From: Streptomyces sp. NBC_00271
Lineage (GTDB): Bacteria > Actinomycetota > Actinomycetes > Streptomycetales > Streptomycetaceae
Assembly: GCF_036178845.1 (NCBI RefSeq)
Contig: NZ_CP108070.1
Coordinates: 11,346,001 to 11,410,000 of the forward strand
Direction of reading: 5' to 3'
Length of the DNA stretch: 64,000 nt
This document shows positions 56,658 to 64,000 of this stretch, piece by piece. The notes below the pieces were generated by a model that saw nothing but the letters and a program-made list of their open reading frames with translations, did no database searches and had not been told where the DNA came from. The translations under genes were made by a program, and so were the position numbers. The stretch's first letter is position 1, and each line of letters starts with the position of its first letter.

Positions 56658-58516
56658 ACTCTCGAGGTACCACCGCCTTGACGGGACTCGCAGCCGCCCT
56701 GCTCGCGGACGACGGCACCACCGCGTGGACGCGGGCCGTGCCGCGCAGGGCCGAGATGCTGCTCGACGCCATGCCCGCTCCGATACGGACGGCCGTGCGC
56801 GCCGCGGCCGCGGCGATCGACGCCTACACCATGGCCCTAACCGGCAGGCGGCTGTCCGCGCTCAGCGCGGCGCAACGGGAGCAGGTCATGGGGTCGCTCG
56901 GTTCCCACCGGGCCCTGCTGCCGCTCCTGGACGCGGTCAAAGTACCGCTGCTGCTGGCGGCCGGTACCGAACGGACGCTGCATCAGCACCGCCCGGCACC
57001 CCTGGCGTCCGGCCCCGACGACCCGCCGCTCGACTGCACGCCGTCCCGCGACTGGCCCACGCGTTCGAGCGCCGACGCCGTCATTGTCGGCTCGGGCGCC
57101 GGCGGAGCCATGGCCGCCCGGACACTCGCCCGCGCCGGGATGCGTGTCGTCGTCCTCGAGGAGGGGGAGCACCACACCAGTGCGTCGTTCGGGCGCCGGG
57201 CCCCGCTCGACCGCTTCACCGACCTGTACCGGGACGGCGGCGCGACGATCGCCCTCGGCAGCCCCCCACTGGTCCTGCCCGTGGGCCGCGCGGTCGGCGG
57301 CACCACCGTCGTCAACTCCGGAACGTGCTATCGCACACCGGACCACGTCGTCACACGCTGGCTTGACCAGCACGGCTTCGCGGCGGCCGAAGGCTTCGAC
57401 GTCCACCTCGACGAGGTGGAACGCACCCTGCAGGTGGCACCCCAGCCGCTGGAGGTGCTGGGCAACAACGGACTGCTCGCACTGGCCGGAGCGAAGGCGC
57501 TCGGCTGGGACGCGGCACCCTTGCGTCGCAACGCCCCGGGTTGCAGGGGCTCTTGCCAGTGTGTCGTCGGCTGCCCCACCGGTGCCAAACAGAGCGTCCA
57601 GCTGTCCGTGCTTCCCGAGGCCTGCGCGTCCGGCGCCCGTATCGTGACGGGCGCTCTCGTCCGGCGGATCCTCGTCGACCGCGACCGGCCGGGCGGTCCA
57701 CGGGCTGCCGGGGTGCTGGTTCGCCGCCCGGACGGCAGCGAACTGGAGATCCTCAGCCCCTTGGTCGTGGTCGCCGCGGGGGCCCTGCAGACCCCGCCGC
57801 TACTGCGCCGCTCCGGCCTCGGGGGACACCCGCGGCTCGGCCGCAACCTCAGCGTGCACCCGGCGATCAGCGTCGCGGGACGCTTCGGCCGCCCGGTCAC
57901 CGGCTGGAAGGGCGTCCTGCAGAGCGTCGGGGTGGAGCACCTGCGCGACGACGGCATCCTGATCGAAGCCACCGCGGCGCCGGCAGGCATGAGTTCGTTC
58001 GTGCTGCCCGGCATCGGACGCGAGCTGCGCCGCGAACTGGAAGGGACGGATCAGCTCGCGACACTCGGTGCCATGATCGCCGACCGGCCCTCGGGGCGTG
58101 TCCTCGGCAGGGACCGCACATGGCTGCGCTACGACCTGACGCCGCGCGACGCCGGCCGCCTCCTCCGGGCCCAACGGGCCATGGGCCGCCTGCTGTTCGC
58201 GGCGGGCGCCGAGGAGGTGCTGACCGGTGTACCGCAGGTGCCGCGAGCCCGCACCCCGGCCCAGCTCGAGGCGCTGCTGGACACGGTGACCGCGCGGCAT
58301 CTGCACGTGTCCGCGTTTCACCCCACGGGTACGGCGGCTGCCGGTGCCGATCCAGAGCGGTCACCCGCCGACCCGGACGGGCGCCTGCGCGGCGTCGACG
58401 GCGTGCTGATCTCAGACGGCTCCGTGCTGCCCAGCTGTCCGGAGGTGAATCCGCAACTGAGCATCATGGCGGCCGCCCTGGCCGTCGCCGAACGCTTCGT
58501 GACGAAGGCGTCGTGA
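56654..58516 (+). CDS. Long GMC family oxidoreductase (cholesterol oxidase-like)
   Basis: A 620-residue FAD enzyme of the long GMC type. A ~135-residue N-terminal helical extension (AEMLLDAMPAPIRTAVRAAA, AYTMALTGRRLSALSAAQRE) precedes the FAD-binding DAVIVGSGAGGAMAARTLAR (about 141-160) and VLEEGEHH. Then LPVGRAVGGTTVVNSGTCYR (GMC signature), the cysteine cluster CRGSCQCVVGCPTGAKQS, and C-terminal HLHVSAFHPTGTAAAGADPE with the active-site His, ending NPQLSIMAAALAVAERFV. The cluster type is typical of long GMC oxidases acting on hydrophobic alcohols. The start is set by ATGA overlap at 56654. It completes the GntR-AttH-GMC operon. Confidence 0.9.
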   Translation: MNSRGTTALTGLAAALLADDGTTAWTRAVPRRAEMLLDAMPAPIRTAVRAAAAAIDAYTMALTGRRLSALSAAQREQVMGSLGSHRALLPLLDAVKVPLLLAAGTERTLHQHRPAPLASGPDDPPLDCTPSRDWPTRSSADAVIVGSGAGGAMAARTLARAGMRVVVLEEGEHHTSASFGRRAPLDRFTDLYRDGGATIALGSPPLVLPVGRAVGGTTVVNSGTCYRTPDHVVTRWLDQHGFAAAEGFDVHLDEVERTLQVAPQPLEVLGNNGLLALAGAKALGWDAAPLRRNAPGCRGSCQCVVGCPTGAKQSVQLSVLPEACASGARIVTGALVRRILVDRDRPGGPRAAGVLVRRPDGSELEILSPLVVVAAGALQTPPLLRRSGLGGHPRLGRNLSVHPAISVAGRFGRPVTGWKGVLQSVGVEHLRDDGILIEATAAPAGMSSFVLPGIGRELRRELEGTDQLATLGAMIADRPSGRVLGRDRTWLRYDLTPRDAGRLLRAQRAMGRLLFAAGAEEVLTGVPQVPRARTPAQLEALLDTVTARHLHVSAFHPTGTAAAGADPERSPADPDGRLRGVDGVLISDGSVLPSCPEVNPQLSIMAAALAVAERFVTKAS

Positions 58517-58867
58517 ACAGTCGCCGCCGTCCGAGGTGCGCCGCCGCTCCGGCCCCGGCCGCGCGCCAACCTTCCGGCTCTTCAAGCAGACCCTGGCGGG
58601 TCTCTGCACTTTCGGGCCGCAGCGGGCATCACTTCGGGGCCGCGTGCCGGGAGTAGGCCCGGCCACGGCGTCCGCGACAGTGGCAGAACGCCTCGCCCTC
58701 ACTCGAGCCCGGCCCCACCGGGCCCGCCGGTCCGCTTCCCGGCGGGCCGCCAACTTCCGTGCAGCACACTCCTGTTCCGCCAGCTGCCGCAGATGCCCGG
58801 CCACGGACGGCGGCCGCCACTCGCGGAGCAGGAAGAACGGGTCGTAGCCGCAGGCGGCCGGCCCGCG
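58517..58867. other. 350-bp gap after the GMC gene
   Basis: No supported gene. The minus strand carries YDPFFLLREWRPPSVAGHLR then QLAEQECAARKLAARREADR (about 58715-58850), perhaps a passenger C-terminus next to the transposase remnant. Family unknown. Confidence 0.3.
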
Positions 58868-59105
58868 GTCCATGACCAGATTCCTTGCGGCCTGCGCCAT
58901 CCAGGAAGCGGTCGGGTGTGCGGCCGCACCCAAGACCCGGATCCGTCGGCTGAGCGCTCGGGGGCCGGGCCGGCCCCGGCCTCCTGCGAGATCTCCCATA
59001 CCGTGGAGGCGGCCACCTGCACCCTCAGGACGAGCAGCTCACCGCGGACGCGCCGATACCCTCGGTCCGCCAGGTTGTTCGAGGGCATGTATCGCTGTTG
59101 CGGGT
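58868..59105 (-). pseudogene. rve-type (IS481/IS3-like) transposase remnant
   Basis: Two minus-strand blocks in different frames: NLADRGYRRVRGELLVLRVQ then VAASTVWEISQEAGAGPAPE (the HTH_21 region before the integrase core), followed by SRRIRVLGAAAHPTASWMAQ and AARNLVMDR from the start of the rve domain. About 45 residues including the first catalytic Asp are deleted. Similar transposases are common in Streptomyces. Inactive relic. Confidence 0.7.
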
Positions 59106-59249
59106 GGCGCCTCTGGCGTCGGGGTGTCGGTACTGCCTGACGCGTTCCACGCTCGTGAGCGCAGGGCTGGGGCAGCCGGCGGGAGTGCTCGTGAGCGAGG
59201 CTGAGCACCACCGCCCGCACTGGTTTCGCCCGTTCGCCGCCGCTGGGAA

Positions 59250-60323
59250 TCAAGCCCCGTACTGGTGGGCCGAGTAGGTCAGGTAGCCCGAGTCACCGCC
59301 CTGGTAATACGTGGCCTCGTCGACGGGGGCGATCGGAAGTCCGCCCCGCAGCCGCTCGACCAGGTCGGGGTTGGCGAGGAAGGCGCGGCCGAAGCTGATG
59401 AGATCGGCGCCCAGACCGAGCCAGTGCTCGGCGTCGTCCCGGCCGGTCTGCTTCGGACCCATCGGAAGGACGGGGTTCATGACGAGGGTGCCCGGCCACG
59501 CTCGCCGCAGGGCGACGAGCACCTCTTCGTCGGCGGTGGCCTCGAGGTGCACATAGGCCAGCCCGAGGGGGGCCAGTTCGACCAGCAGCGCGGCGTAGAG
59601 CTCGCGAACGTCGGTCTCCTGAACTCCCCAGAAGGTCCCGCCCGGTGAGAGGCGGATGCCGGTCCTGTCCCCGCCGACAGCCTCGACGGTGGCGGCGACG
59701 GCCTCGACGGCGAACCTGATCCGGTTGGCGACCGGGCCTCCGTAGAGGTCCGTGCGCAGGTTGGCGTTGGACGAGAGGAACTGCGAGATCAGGTAGCCGT
59801 TGGCGCCGTGGAGTTCCACGCCGTCGAAGCCCGCGTCGACGGCGCGGCGCGCGGCTTCGGCGTACGACCGCGCATGCTCGGGCACTTCGGCGGTGTCCAG
59901 CGCGCGCGGCGTCGGGGCGGGCTGGAGACCGGTCGGGGTGAACACGTCGCCGACCGCGGGGACGGCTGAGGGCCCGACCGGCTGCAGGCCGGTGGTGTCG
60001 GAATGGGAGACCCGGCCGCCGTGCATGAGCTGGGCGAAGATGCGGCCGCCGTTGGCGTGGACGGCGGCGGTCACGGGGCGCCATGCCTCGACCTGCTCGT
60101 CGGTGTGCAGTCCCGGTGTACCCGGGTTGGACTGCCCGATCGTGCTCGGCTGTACCCCCTCGCTCACGATCAGCCCGGCTGTGGCCCGCTGGGCGTAGTA
60201 GGTCGCCATCGACGACGTCGCCAAGCCACCGGCGGCGGCCCGGACCCGGGTCATCGGGGCCATGACCATCCGGTTGGGCAGCGTGAGGCCGCCGAGCCGG
60301 TAGCTGGTGAAGAGGGTCGTCAT
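59250..60323 (-). CDS. Old yellow enzyme family alkene reductase
   Basis: A 357-residue FMN enzyme. LGGLTLPNRMVMAPMTRVRA is the N-terminal OYE pattern; the barrel continues with FAQLMHGGRVSHSD, FDGVELHGANGYLISQFLSS (the conserved HGAxGYL motif) and NANLRTDLYGG, then IRLSPGG and the flavin-phosphate block GADLISFGRAFLANPDL. It reduces activated C=C bonds with NADPH. RBS and start at 60323. It is divergent from the MerR gene at 60441, whose product probably activates it from the promoter at 60373-60405 when an electrophile is present. Confidence 0.93.
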   Translation of the reverse strand: MTTLFTSYRLGGLTLPNRMVMAPMTRVRAAAGGLATSSMATYYAQRATAGLIVSEGVQPSTIGQSNPGTPGLHTDEQVEAWRPVTAAVHANGGRIFAQLMHGGRVSHSDTTGLQPVGPSAVPAVGDVFTPTGLQPAPTPRALDTAEVPEHARSYAEAARRAVDAGFDGVELHGANGYLISQFLSSNANLRTDLYGGPVANRIRFAVEAVAATVEAVGGDRTGIRLSPGGTFWGVQETDVRELYAALLVELAPLGLAYVHLEATADEEVLVALRRAWPGTLVMNPVLPMGPKQTGRDDAEHWLGLGADLISFGRAFLANPDLVERLRGGLPIAPVDEATYYQGGDSGYLTYSAHQYGA

Positions 60324-60372
60324 GTCGGGACTCCTTCGCGTTCCGCCGTGCCCGTAGCTCGGGCACGGCGGC

Positions 60373-60405
60373 TACGCTAAAACCTCACACTGACGTCAGA
60401 GGCAA
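60373..60405 (-). promoter_or_regulatory. MerR-type promoter for the alkene reductase
   Basis: On the minus strand TTGCCT (60405-60400) and TAGCGT (60379-60374) could be -35 and -10 boxes with a 20-bp spacer, the long spacer typical of MerR-activated promoters. Between them is the palindrome CTGACGTCAG (60390-60399) flanked by CCTC/GAGG (60383-60402). Confidence 0.55.
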
Positions 60406-60440
60406 GGGTCTGTGACGCAGAACTCAGCCGGGAGGACTTT

Positions 60441-60818
60441 GTGAGGATCGGGGAGCTCGCGTCACGCGCCGGAGTCAGTGTCCGGTCCGTGCGCTATTAC
60501 GAGGAGCAGGGGCTGCTCACCAGTACCCGTAGTCCGAGCGGGCAGCGGCACTACACGGACGGCGAGGTCGAACGGGTGGCATTCATCCAGCGGTTGTACG
60601 CCGCCGGCCTGTCCAGCCGCACCATCACCGAGTTGCTGCCCTGCGTCGACACCCCCAGCGAGGAGAACTCCGACTCTGCGCTGGAGCGGATGGCACTGGA
60701 GCGTGAGCGGCTCTCCACGCACATCGCCGACCTCGTGCGGACCAGGGACACGCTCGACGAGCTGATGGCCAGGGCCCGGGCGCACCGGGAACAGCTGGGG
60801 AAGGCTGCGGTCTGCTGA
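60441..60818 (+). CDS. MerR family regulator
   Basis: A 125-residue protein. The N-terminal winged HTH is complete: MRIGELASRAGVSVRSVRYY, EEQGLLTSTRSPSGQRHYTD, VERVAFIQRLYAAGLSSRTI. The C-terminal half is a dimer coiled coil (ALERMALERERLSTHIADLV then RTRDTLDELMARARAHREQL) and ends AVC with a single C-terminal Cys; there is no metal-binding cluster. It likely senses an electrophile or small molecule and controls the divergent alkene reductase. GTG 60441 follows GGGAGGAC. Confidence 0.92.
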   Translation: MRIGELASRAGVSVRSVRYYEEQGLLTSTRSPSGQRHYTDGEVERVAFIQRLYAAGLSSRTITELLPCVDTPSEENSDSALERMALERERLSTHIADLVRTRDTLDELMARARAHREQLGKAAVC

Positions 60819-60919
60819 CTGGGGGAGGGGCTCGTAGATCGGCACCGGCTCCTCCGGGAAGCAGGCAGCCCCCGGTGGTTGCCGGGACCGTCTGGGGTTG
60901 AGTCTGAAGGCACCGGGCC

Positions 60920-60967
60920 GTCGAGACTCGCTACGACAAGCTTGCCGTCCGCTACGAAGCAGCCGTG
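60920..60967 (+). pseudogene. Transposase C-terminal scrap
   Basis: The plus frame reads VETRYDKLAVRYEAAV, the well-known end motif of IS5/IS4-type transposases (TRYDKxAxxYxAxV). It overlaps the fumarase stop codon on the other strand by sixteen bases, so an insertion sequence once ended immediately downstream of fumC. Confidence 0.5.
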
Positions 60968-62424
60968 AGGTGGACCATTTTCTTGGGGTCGACGATCCGG
61001 TCGAAGTCCTGTGCTGTGATGTAGCCGGTGGCGAGGGCGGCTTCGCGCAGTGTGGTGCCCTCGTCCTCCGCCTTGTGCGCGATCCGGCTGGCTTTGTCGT
61101 AGCCGATCTCCGGCGAGAGTGCGGTGACCAGCATCAAGGAGCGGGAGAGGTAGTCGTCGATCTGCTGGCGATGCAGTTCGACGCCTTCGACGCAGTAGGT
61201 TCGCAGCTTCTCGCAGGCGTCTCCGAGAATGCGGGCGGAGTGCAGGAAGTTGTTGATGATGACGGGCCGCATGGCGTTGAGTTCGAAGTTGCCCTGGGTG
61301 CCGGCGAAGGCGATGGCGCTGTCCTCGGCCAGGACTTGGATGCAGACCATGACCATCGCTTCGCACTGGGTCGGGTTGACCTTGCCGGGCATGATGGAAC
61401 TGCCTGGCTCGTTGGCAGGCAGGGCGAGTTCACTGATGCCGCAGCGGGGGCCGGAGGCGAGCCAGCGGATGTCGTTGGCGATCTTCATCAGTGGCACGGC
61501 GAGAGCCCTCAGTCCGCCCGAAGCCGCCACCATGGCATCCAGGCTGCCTTGGGCGGCAAAGGAGTTGGAGGCCGTGGCGAACGGGTAGTCGGCCAGCTGT
61601 GCGATCTCCTGTGCCACCCGGGCACCGAAGCCCTCGGGGGCGTTGAGACCGGTGCCGACCGCGGTGCCTCCTACGGCCAGTTCGTACAGTCCCGGCAGGG
61701 TGGCCTCGATACGGTCGACGGCGTCGGAGACCTGGGCGGCGTAGCCGGACCACTCCTGGCCTACGGACAGCGGGACAGCGTCCTCCAAGTGAGTGCGCCC
61801 GATCTTGACGATGTCCCACCACGCTTGGGACTTGGCTTCCACGGCGTGTTGAAGGTCCATCACCTTCGGGAGCATGTGTTCGTGGATCTGGCGGAGGGCG
61901 GCGATGTGCATCGCGGTGGGGAAGGTGTCGTTGGAGGACTGTCCCATGTTGACGTGGTCGTTGGGGTGGATGGGCGTCTTGGACCCCAGCGTGCCGCCGA
62001 CCAGCTGGATCGCCCGGTTGCTGATGACCTCGTTGATGTTCATGTTGCTCTGCGTGCCGGACCCGGTCTGCCACACGTACAGGGGGAAGTGGTCGTCCAG
62101 CGAGCCGGAGATCACCTCGTCGGCGACGTGCGCGATCAGATCGGCCTTCCAGCCGGGCAGACGGCCCTCGCGCCCGTTGACGAGCGCGGCGGCCTTCTTG
62201 ACGTAGCCGTAGGCGTGGTAGACGGCCTTCGGCATGCGGTCGTCGCCGATGGAGAAGTGGATCAGGGACCTCTGCGTTTGGGCGCCCCAGTACCGGTCGG
62301 CGGGCACCTCAATGGCGCCCATCGAGTCCGTTTCGCGGCGGGTGCCAGTGGCGGTGATGCCGATCGGGATGTCCCGCACCTTCGGTGGCTGCCCGGTGGC
62401 GGCGTCCTGGTGCCCGGAGGTCAT
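60952..62424 (-). CDS. fumC: Class II fumarase
   Basis: A 490-residue enzyme of the fumarase/aspartase superfamily. RYWGAQTQRSLIHFSIGDDR opens the class II pattern; VWQTGSGTQSNMNINEVISN, HVNMGQSSNDTFPTAMHIAA and KIGRTHLEDAVPLSVGQEWS give the substrate-binding regions, and GSSIMPGKVNPTQCEAMVMV is the superfamily signature with the catalytic loop. It interconverts fumarate and malate. ATG 62424 overlaps the malic enzyme stop (ATGA 62421-62424), with GGAGG upstream, so the two genes are translationally coupled. Confidence 0.95.
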   Translation of the reverse strand: MTSGHQDAATGQPPKVRDIPIGITATGTRRETDSMGAIEVPADRYWGAQTQRSLIHFSIGDDRMPKAVYHAYGYVKKAAALVNGREGRLPGWKADLIAHVADEVISGSLDDHFPLYVWQTGSGTQSNMNINEVISNRAIQLVGGTLGSKTPIHPNDHVNMGQSSNDTFPTAMHIAALRQIHEHMLPKVMDLQHAVEAKSQAWWDIVKIGRTHLEDAVPLSVGQEWSGYAAQVSDAVDRIEATLPGLYELAVGGTAVGTGLNAPEGFGARVAQEIAQLADYPFATASNSFAAQGSLDAMVAASGGLRALAVPLMKIANDIRWLASGPRCGISELALPANEPGSSIMPGKVNPTQCEAMVMVCIQVLAEDSAIAFAGTQGNFELNAMRPVIINNFLHSARILGDACEKLRTYCVEGVELHRQQIDDYLSRSLMLVTALSPEIGYDKASRIAHKAEDEGTTLREAALATGYITAQDFDRIVDPKKMVHLTAAS

Positions 62425-64000
62425 GGCGACGCCTCCTTCTCGGACAGCGGTCCATAGACCGGCTGCCACATGGTGTCCTGCACGGCCTGGATCAGATCGG
62501 CCGGCTGGCGGGTGGCGACCTTGTCCTGGACGGCCGCGCGTACTACCGCCACGGCTACCGTCGCCGAGGAAGCGCGCAGGTTCGCCACCGGCGGCAGCAG
62601 TGGCGCGCCGGGGGCCCTGGCGTCGACCTGCCCGGCCACTGCCTCCGCGGCGGCGAGCAGCATCCCGGCGGTGAGTCGTGTAGCTCCGGCGACGACGGTG
62701 CCCAGGCCCAGACCGGGGTAGAGCAGCGCGTTGTTGGCCTGCCCGATGACGTGGCGGACTCCGCCGTGTTCGACGGGGTCGACCGGGATGCCCGTCGCCG
62801 TCAGGACCTTGCCGTCGGTCCAGGCCAGCAGGTCGGCCGGCATGGCCTCGATCTTCTCCGTGGGGTTGGACAGCGGGAAGATGATCGGCCGCTCGACGTG
62901 CTCGGCCATTGCGCTGACGACCTGCTGGTCGAAGGCGCCCGGCGAGGTGGAGGTGCCGATCAGCATGGTGGGATGGACGTGTCGGGCGGTGGTCAGCAGG
63001 TCGATGTCTCCGTCCGCCCAGCCCTGCACCTCCGAGGCCGGCCGTGCGTAGGGGGCCTGGTAGTCACGTAGGTCCGGCATGCCCTCGACCAGCAGCCCCT
63101 GCTTGTCGACCAGCCACACCCGGCGGGTGGCCTCCTTGGGCTCCAGTCCGTCGCGGACCATCGCGTCACGCAGCTGGTCGGCAATGCCCACCCCGGCCGT
63201 GCCGGCGCCGAAGACCACGACGCGCTGGTCACGGAAGGACTCGCCGGTGATCTTCAAGGCCGACACCGCGGCGGCCAGGGTGATCGCCCCGGTGCCCTGC
63301 ATGTCGTCGTTGAACATCCGGTAGCGGTCCCCGTACGTCTCCAGGATGCGTCGGGCATTGCCCGGCCCGAAGTCCTCGAAATGCAGCAGCGCGTTCGGAT
63401 ACAGCTCCGAGACCGTCTCCAGGTAGTTCTCGATGAACGAGTCGTACGGCTTCCCGCGCACCCGGCTGTGGCGCACGCCCAGGTAGAGGGGATCATTCAG
63501 CAGGTTCTCGTTGTCGGTGCCGATGTCCATGACCACCGGCACGCAGCGGGCGGGATGCAGCCCCGCCGCAGCGGTGTATACGGCGAGCTTGCCCACCGAG
63601 ATCTGGATGCCCTGCACACCCCAGTCGCCGATACCCAGGATCTCCTCGGCGTCGGTGACCACCACCAGGTCGACCTCATCCCGGTGGAGCTGAAGTGCCT
63701 CGAATGAGCGGCGCACATCCTGCGGCCGGTCGATGGACAAGAACACCCCGCGCGGGCCCCGGTACTCGTGGCTGTACCGCTTGATCGCCTCACCCACGGT
63801 CGGGTCGTAGACGACCGGCAGCAACTCGGCAAGGTGATCTTGCAGTAGTCGGTAGTACAGCACCTCATTGCGGTCGTGCACCTGCTCGAGATTGATGAAC
63901 TTCGCCAGATCGGTCGGCTCCTGCTGCAACTGCTCGTAGGCACGAATCGCCTGCTGGTCAAGGGTGAGCACAGCGTCCGGCAACCGGCCTGCCAGTCCGA
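62421..64000 (-). CDS. NAD-dependent malic enzyme (5' end outside the window)
   Basis: The visible 525 codons are open to the right edge; GLAGRLPDAVLTL precedes the first potential start in view, so the true start lies beyond 64000. Domains: LLPVVYDPTVGEAIKRYSHE (malic N-terminal), VVTDAEEILGIGDWGVQGIQ, CVPVVMDIGTDNENLLNDPL, LHFEDFGPGNARRILETYGD and MFNDDMQGTGAITLAA (metal/substrate site), then VVVFGAGTAGVGIADQL (NAD-binding) and IIFPLSNPTEKIEAMPADLL. It converts malate to pyruvate plus CO2. With coupled fumarase it forms a fumarate-malate-pyruvate route. Confidence 0.94.
   Translation of the reverse strand, partial: GLAGRLPDAVLTLDQQAIRAYEQLQQEPTDLAKFINLEQVHDRNEVLYYRLLQDHLAELLPVVYDPTVGEAIKRYSHEYRGPRGVFLSIDRPQDVRRSFEALQLHRDEVDLVVVTDAEEILGIGDWGVQGIQISVGKLAVYTAAAGLHPARCVPVVMDIGTDNENLLNDPLYLGVRHSRVRGKPYDSFIENYLETVSELYPNALLHFEDFGPGNARRILETYGDRYRMFNDDMQGTGAITLAAAVSALKITGESFRDQRVVVFGAGTAGVGIADQLRDAMVRDGLEPKEATRRVWLVDKQGLLVEGMPDLRDYQAPYARPASEVQGWADGDIDLLTTARHVHPTMLIGTSTSPGAFDQQVVSAMAEHVERPIIFPLSNPTEKIEAMPADLLAWTDGKVLTATGIPVDPVEHGGVRHVIGQANNALLYPGLGLGTVVAGATRLTAGMLLAAAEAVAGQVDARAPGAPLLPPVANLRASSATVAVAVVRAAVQDKVATRQPADLIQAVQDTMWQPVYGPLSEKEASP

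Noticed and set aside
1..64000. CRISPR arrays, tRNA and rRNA genes
   Set aside because: I saw no regularly spaced repeats and no tRNA-like cloverleaf or rRNA sequence in a read-through. A covariance scan would be needed to exclude short RNAs.

Overview
High GC, GTG starts, GTGA/ATGA gene overlaps and the gene families present (SARP/AfsR-like regulator, SpoIIE-type phosphatases with HATPase domains, DrrAB-type ABC pair, darcynin, DUF1062, a Streptomyces-style Doc-like toxin) all point to a Streptomyces or close relative. The dense, mostly decayed mobile elements suggest a chromosome arm or other accessory region rather than the core.

Layout. 0.1-7.7 kb: a darcynin gene, an NmrA-like oxidoreductase divergent from a LysR regulator, a small membrane protein, and a TetR regulator divergent from an aldehyde dehydrogenase plus GMC oxidoreductase pair that resembles an alcohol/choline oxidation unit. 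8.0-11.0 kb: a DUF1062 gene, an IS5-type transposase remnant and a nearly complete IS4-like element. 11.3-12.0 kb: a ribbon-helix-helix antitoxin with a Doc-like toxin. 12.4-15.7 kb: a lipoprotein, a membrane protein, and a GlxA-type AraC regulator next to a type I GAPDH gene. 16.2-21.0 kb: a full sensor phosphatase/kinase and an exported epoxide hydrolase-like protein. 21.4-36.8 kb: a graveyard of mobile DNA (IS5, group II intron, IS630, IS701-like, Tn3 and ISL3 remnants) with intact islands: a three-gene serine recombinase element, a cupin, a TPR-like protein, a methyltransferase, and an alpha/beta hydrolase with a divergent HTH regulator. Broken genes here include trpC, a zinc alcohol dehydrogenase and a truncated alpha/beta hydrolase.

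37.1-64 kb is calmer: an ABC exporter operon ending in a beta-propeller/phosphoesterase exoprotein, a DrrAB-like exporter convergent with an AfsR-like regulator, a SpoIIE-like protein whose phosphatase domain appears dead, a lipoprotein, a stress protein, LysR/oxidoreductase, a GntR-AttH-like-GMC operon, MerR/old-yellow-enzyme, and translationally coupled malic enzyme and fumarase genes; the malic enzyme runs off the right edge.

The most notable signals are: a serine recombinase element with 25-bp imperfect terminal inverted repeats sitting inside a group II intron reverse transcriptase; the pseudophosphatase at 47.7-50.0 kb, which keeps its ATPase domain while losing the metal-binding aspartates; the degenerate Fic motif of the Doc-like toxin; and the abutted 15-bp inverted repeat at 8084-8116 that reappears at 9483-9499. 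All calls come from reading the sequence; no database search was run.
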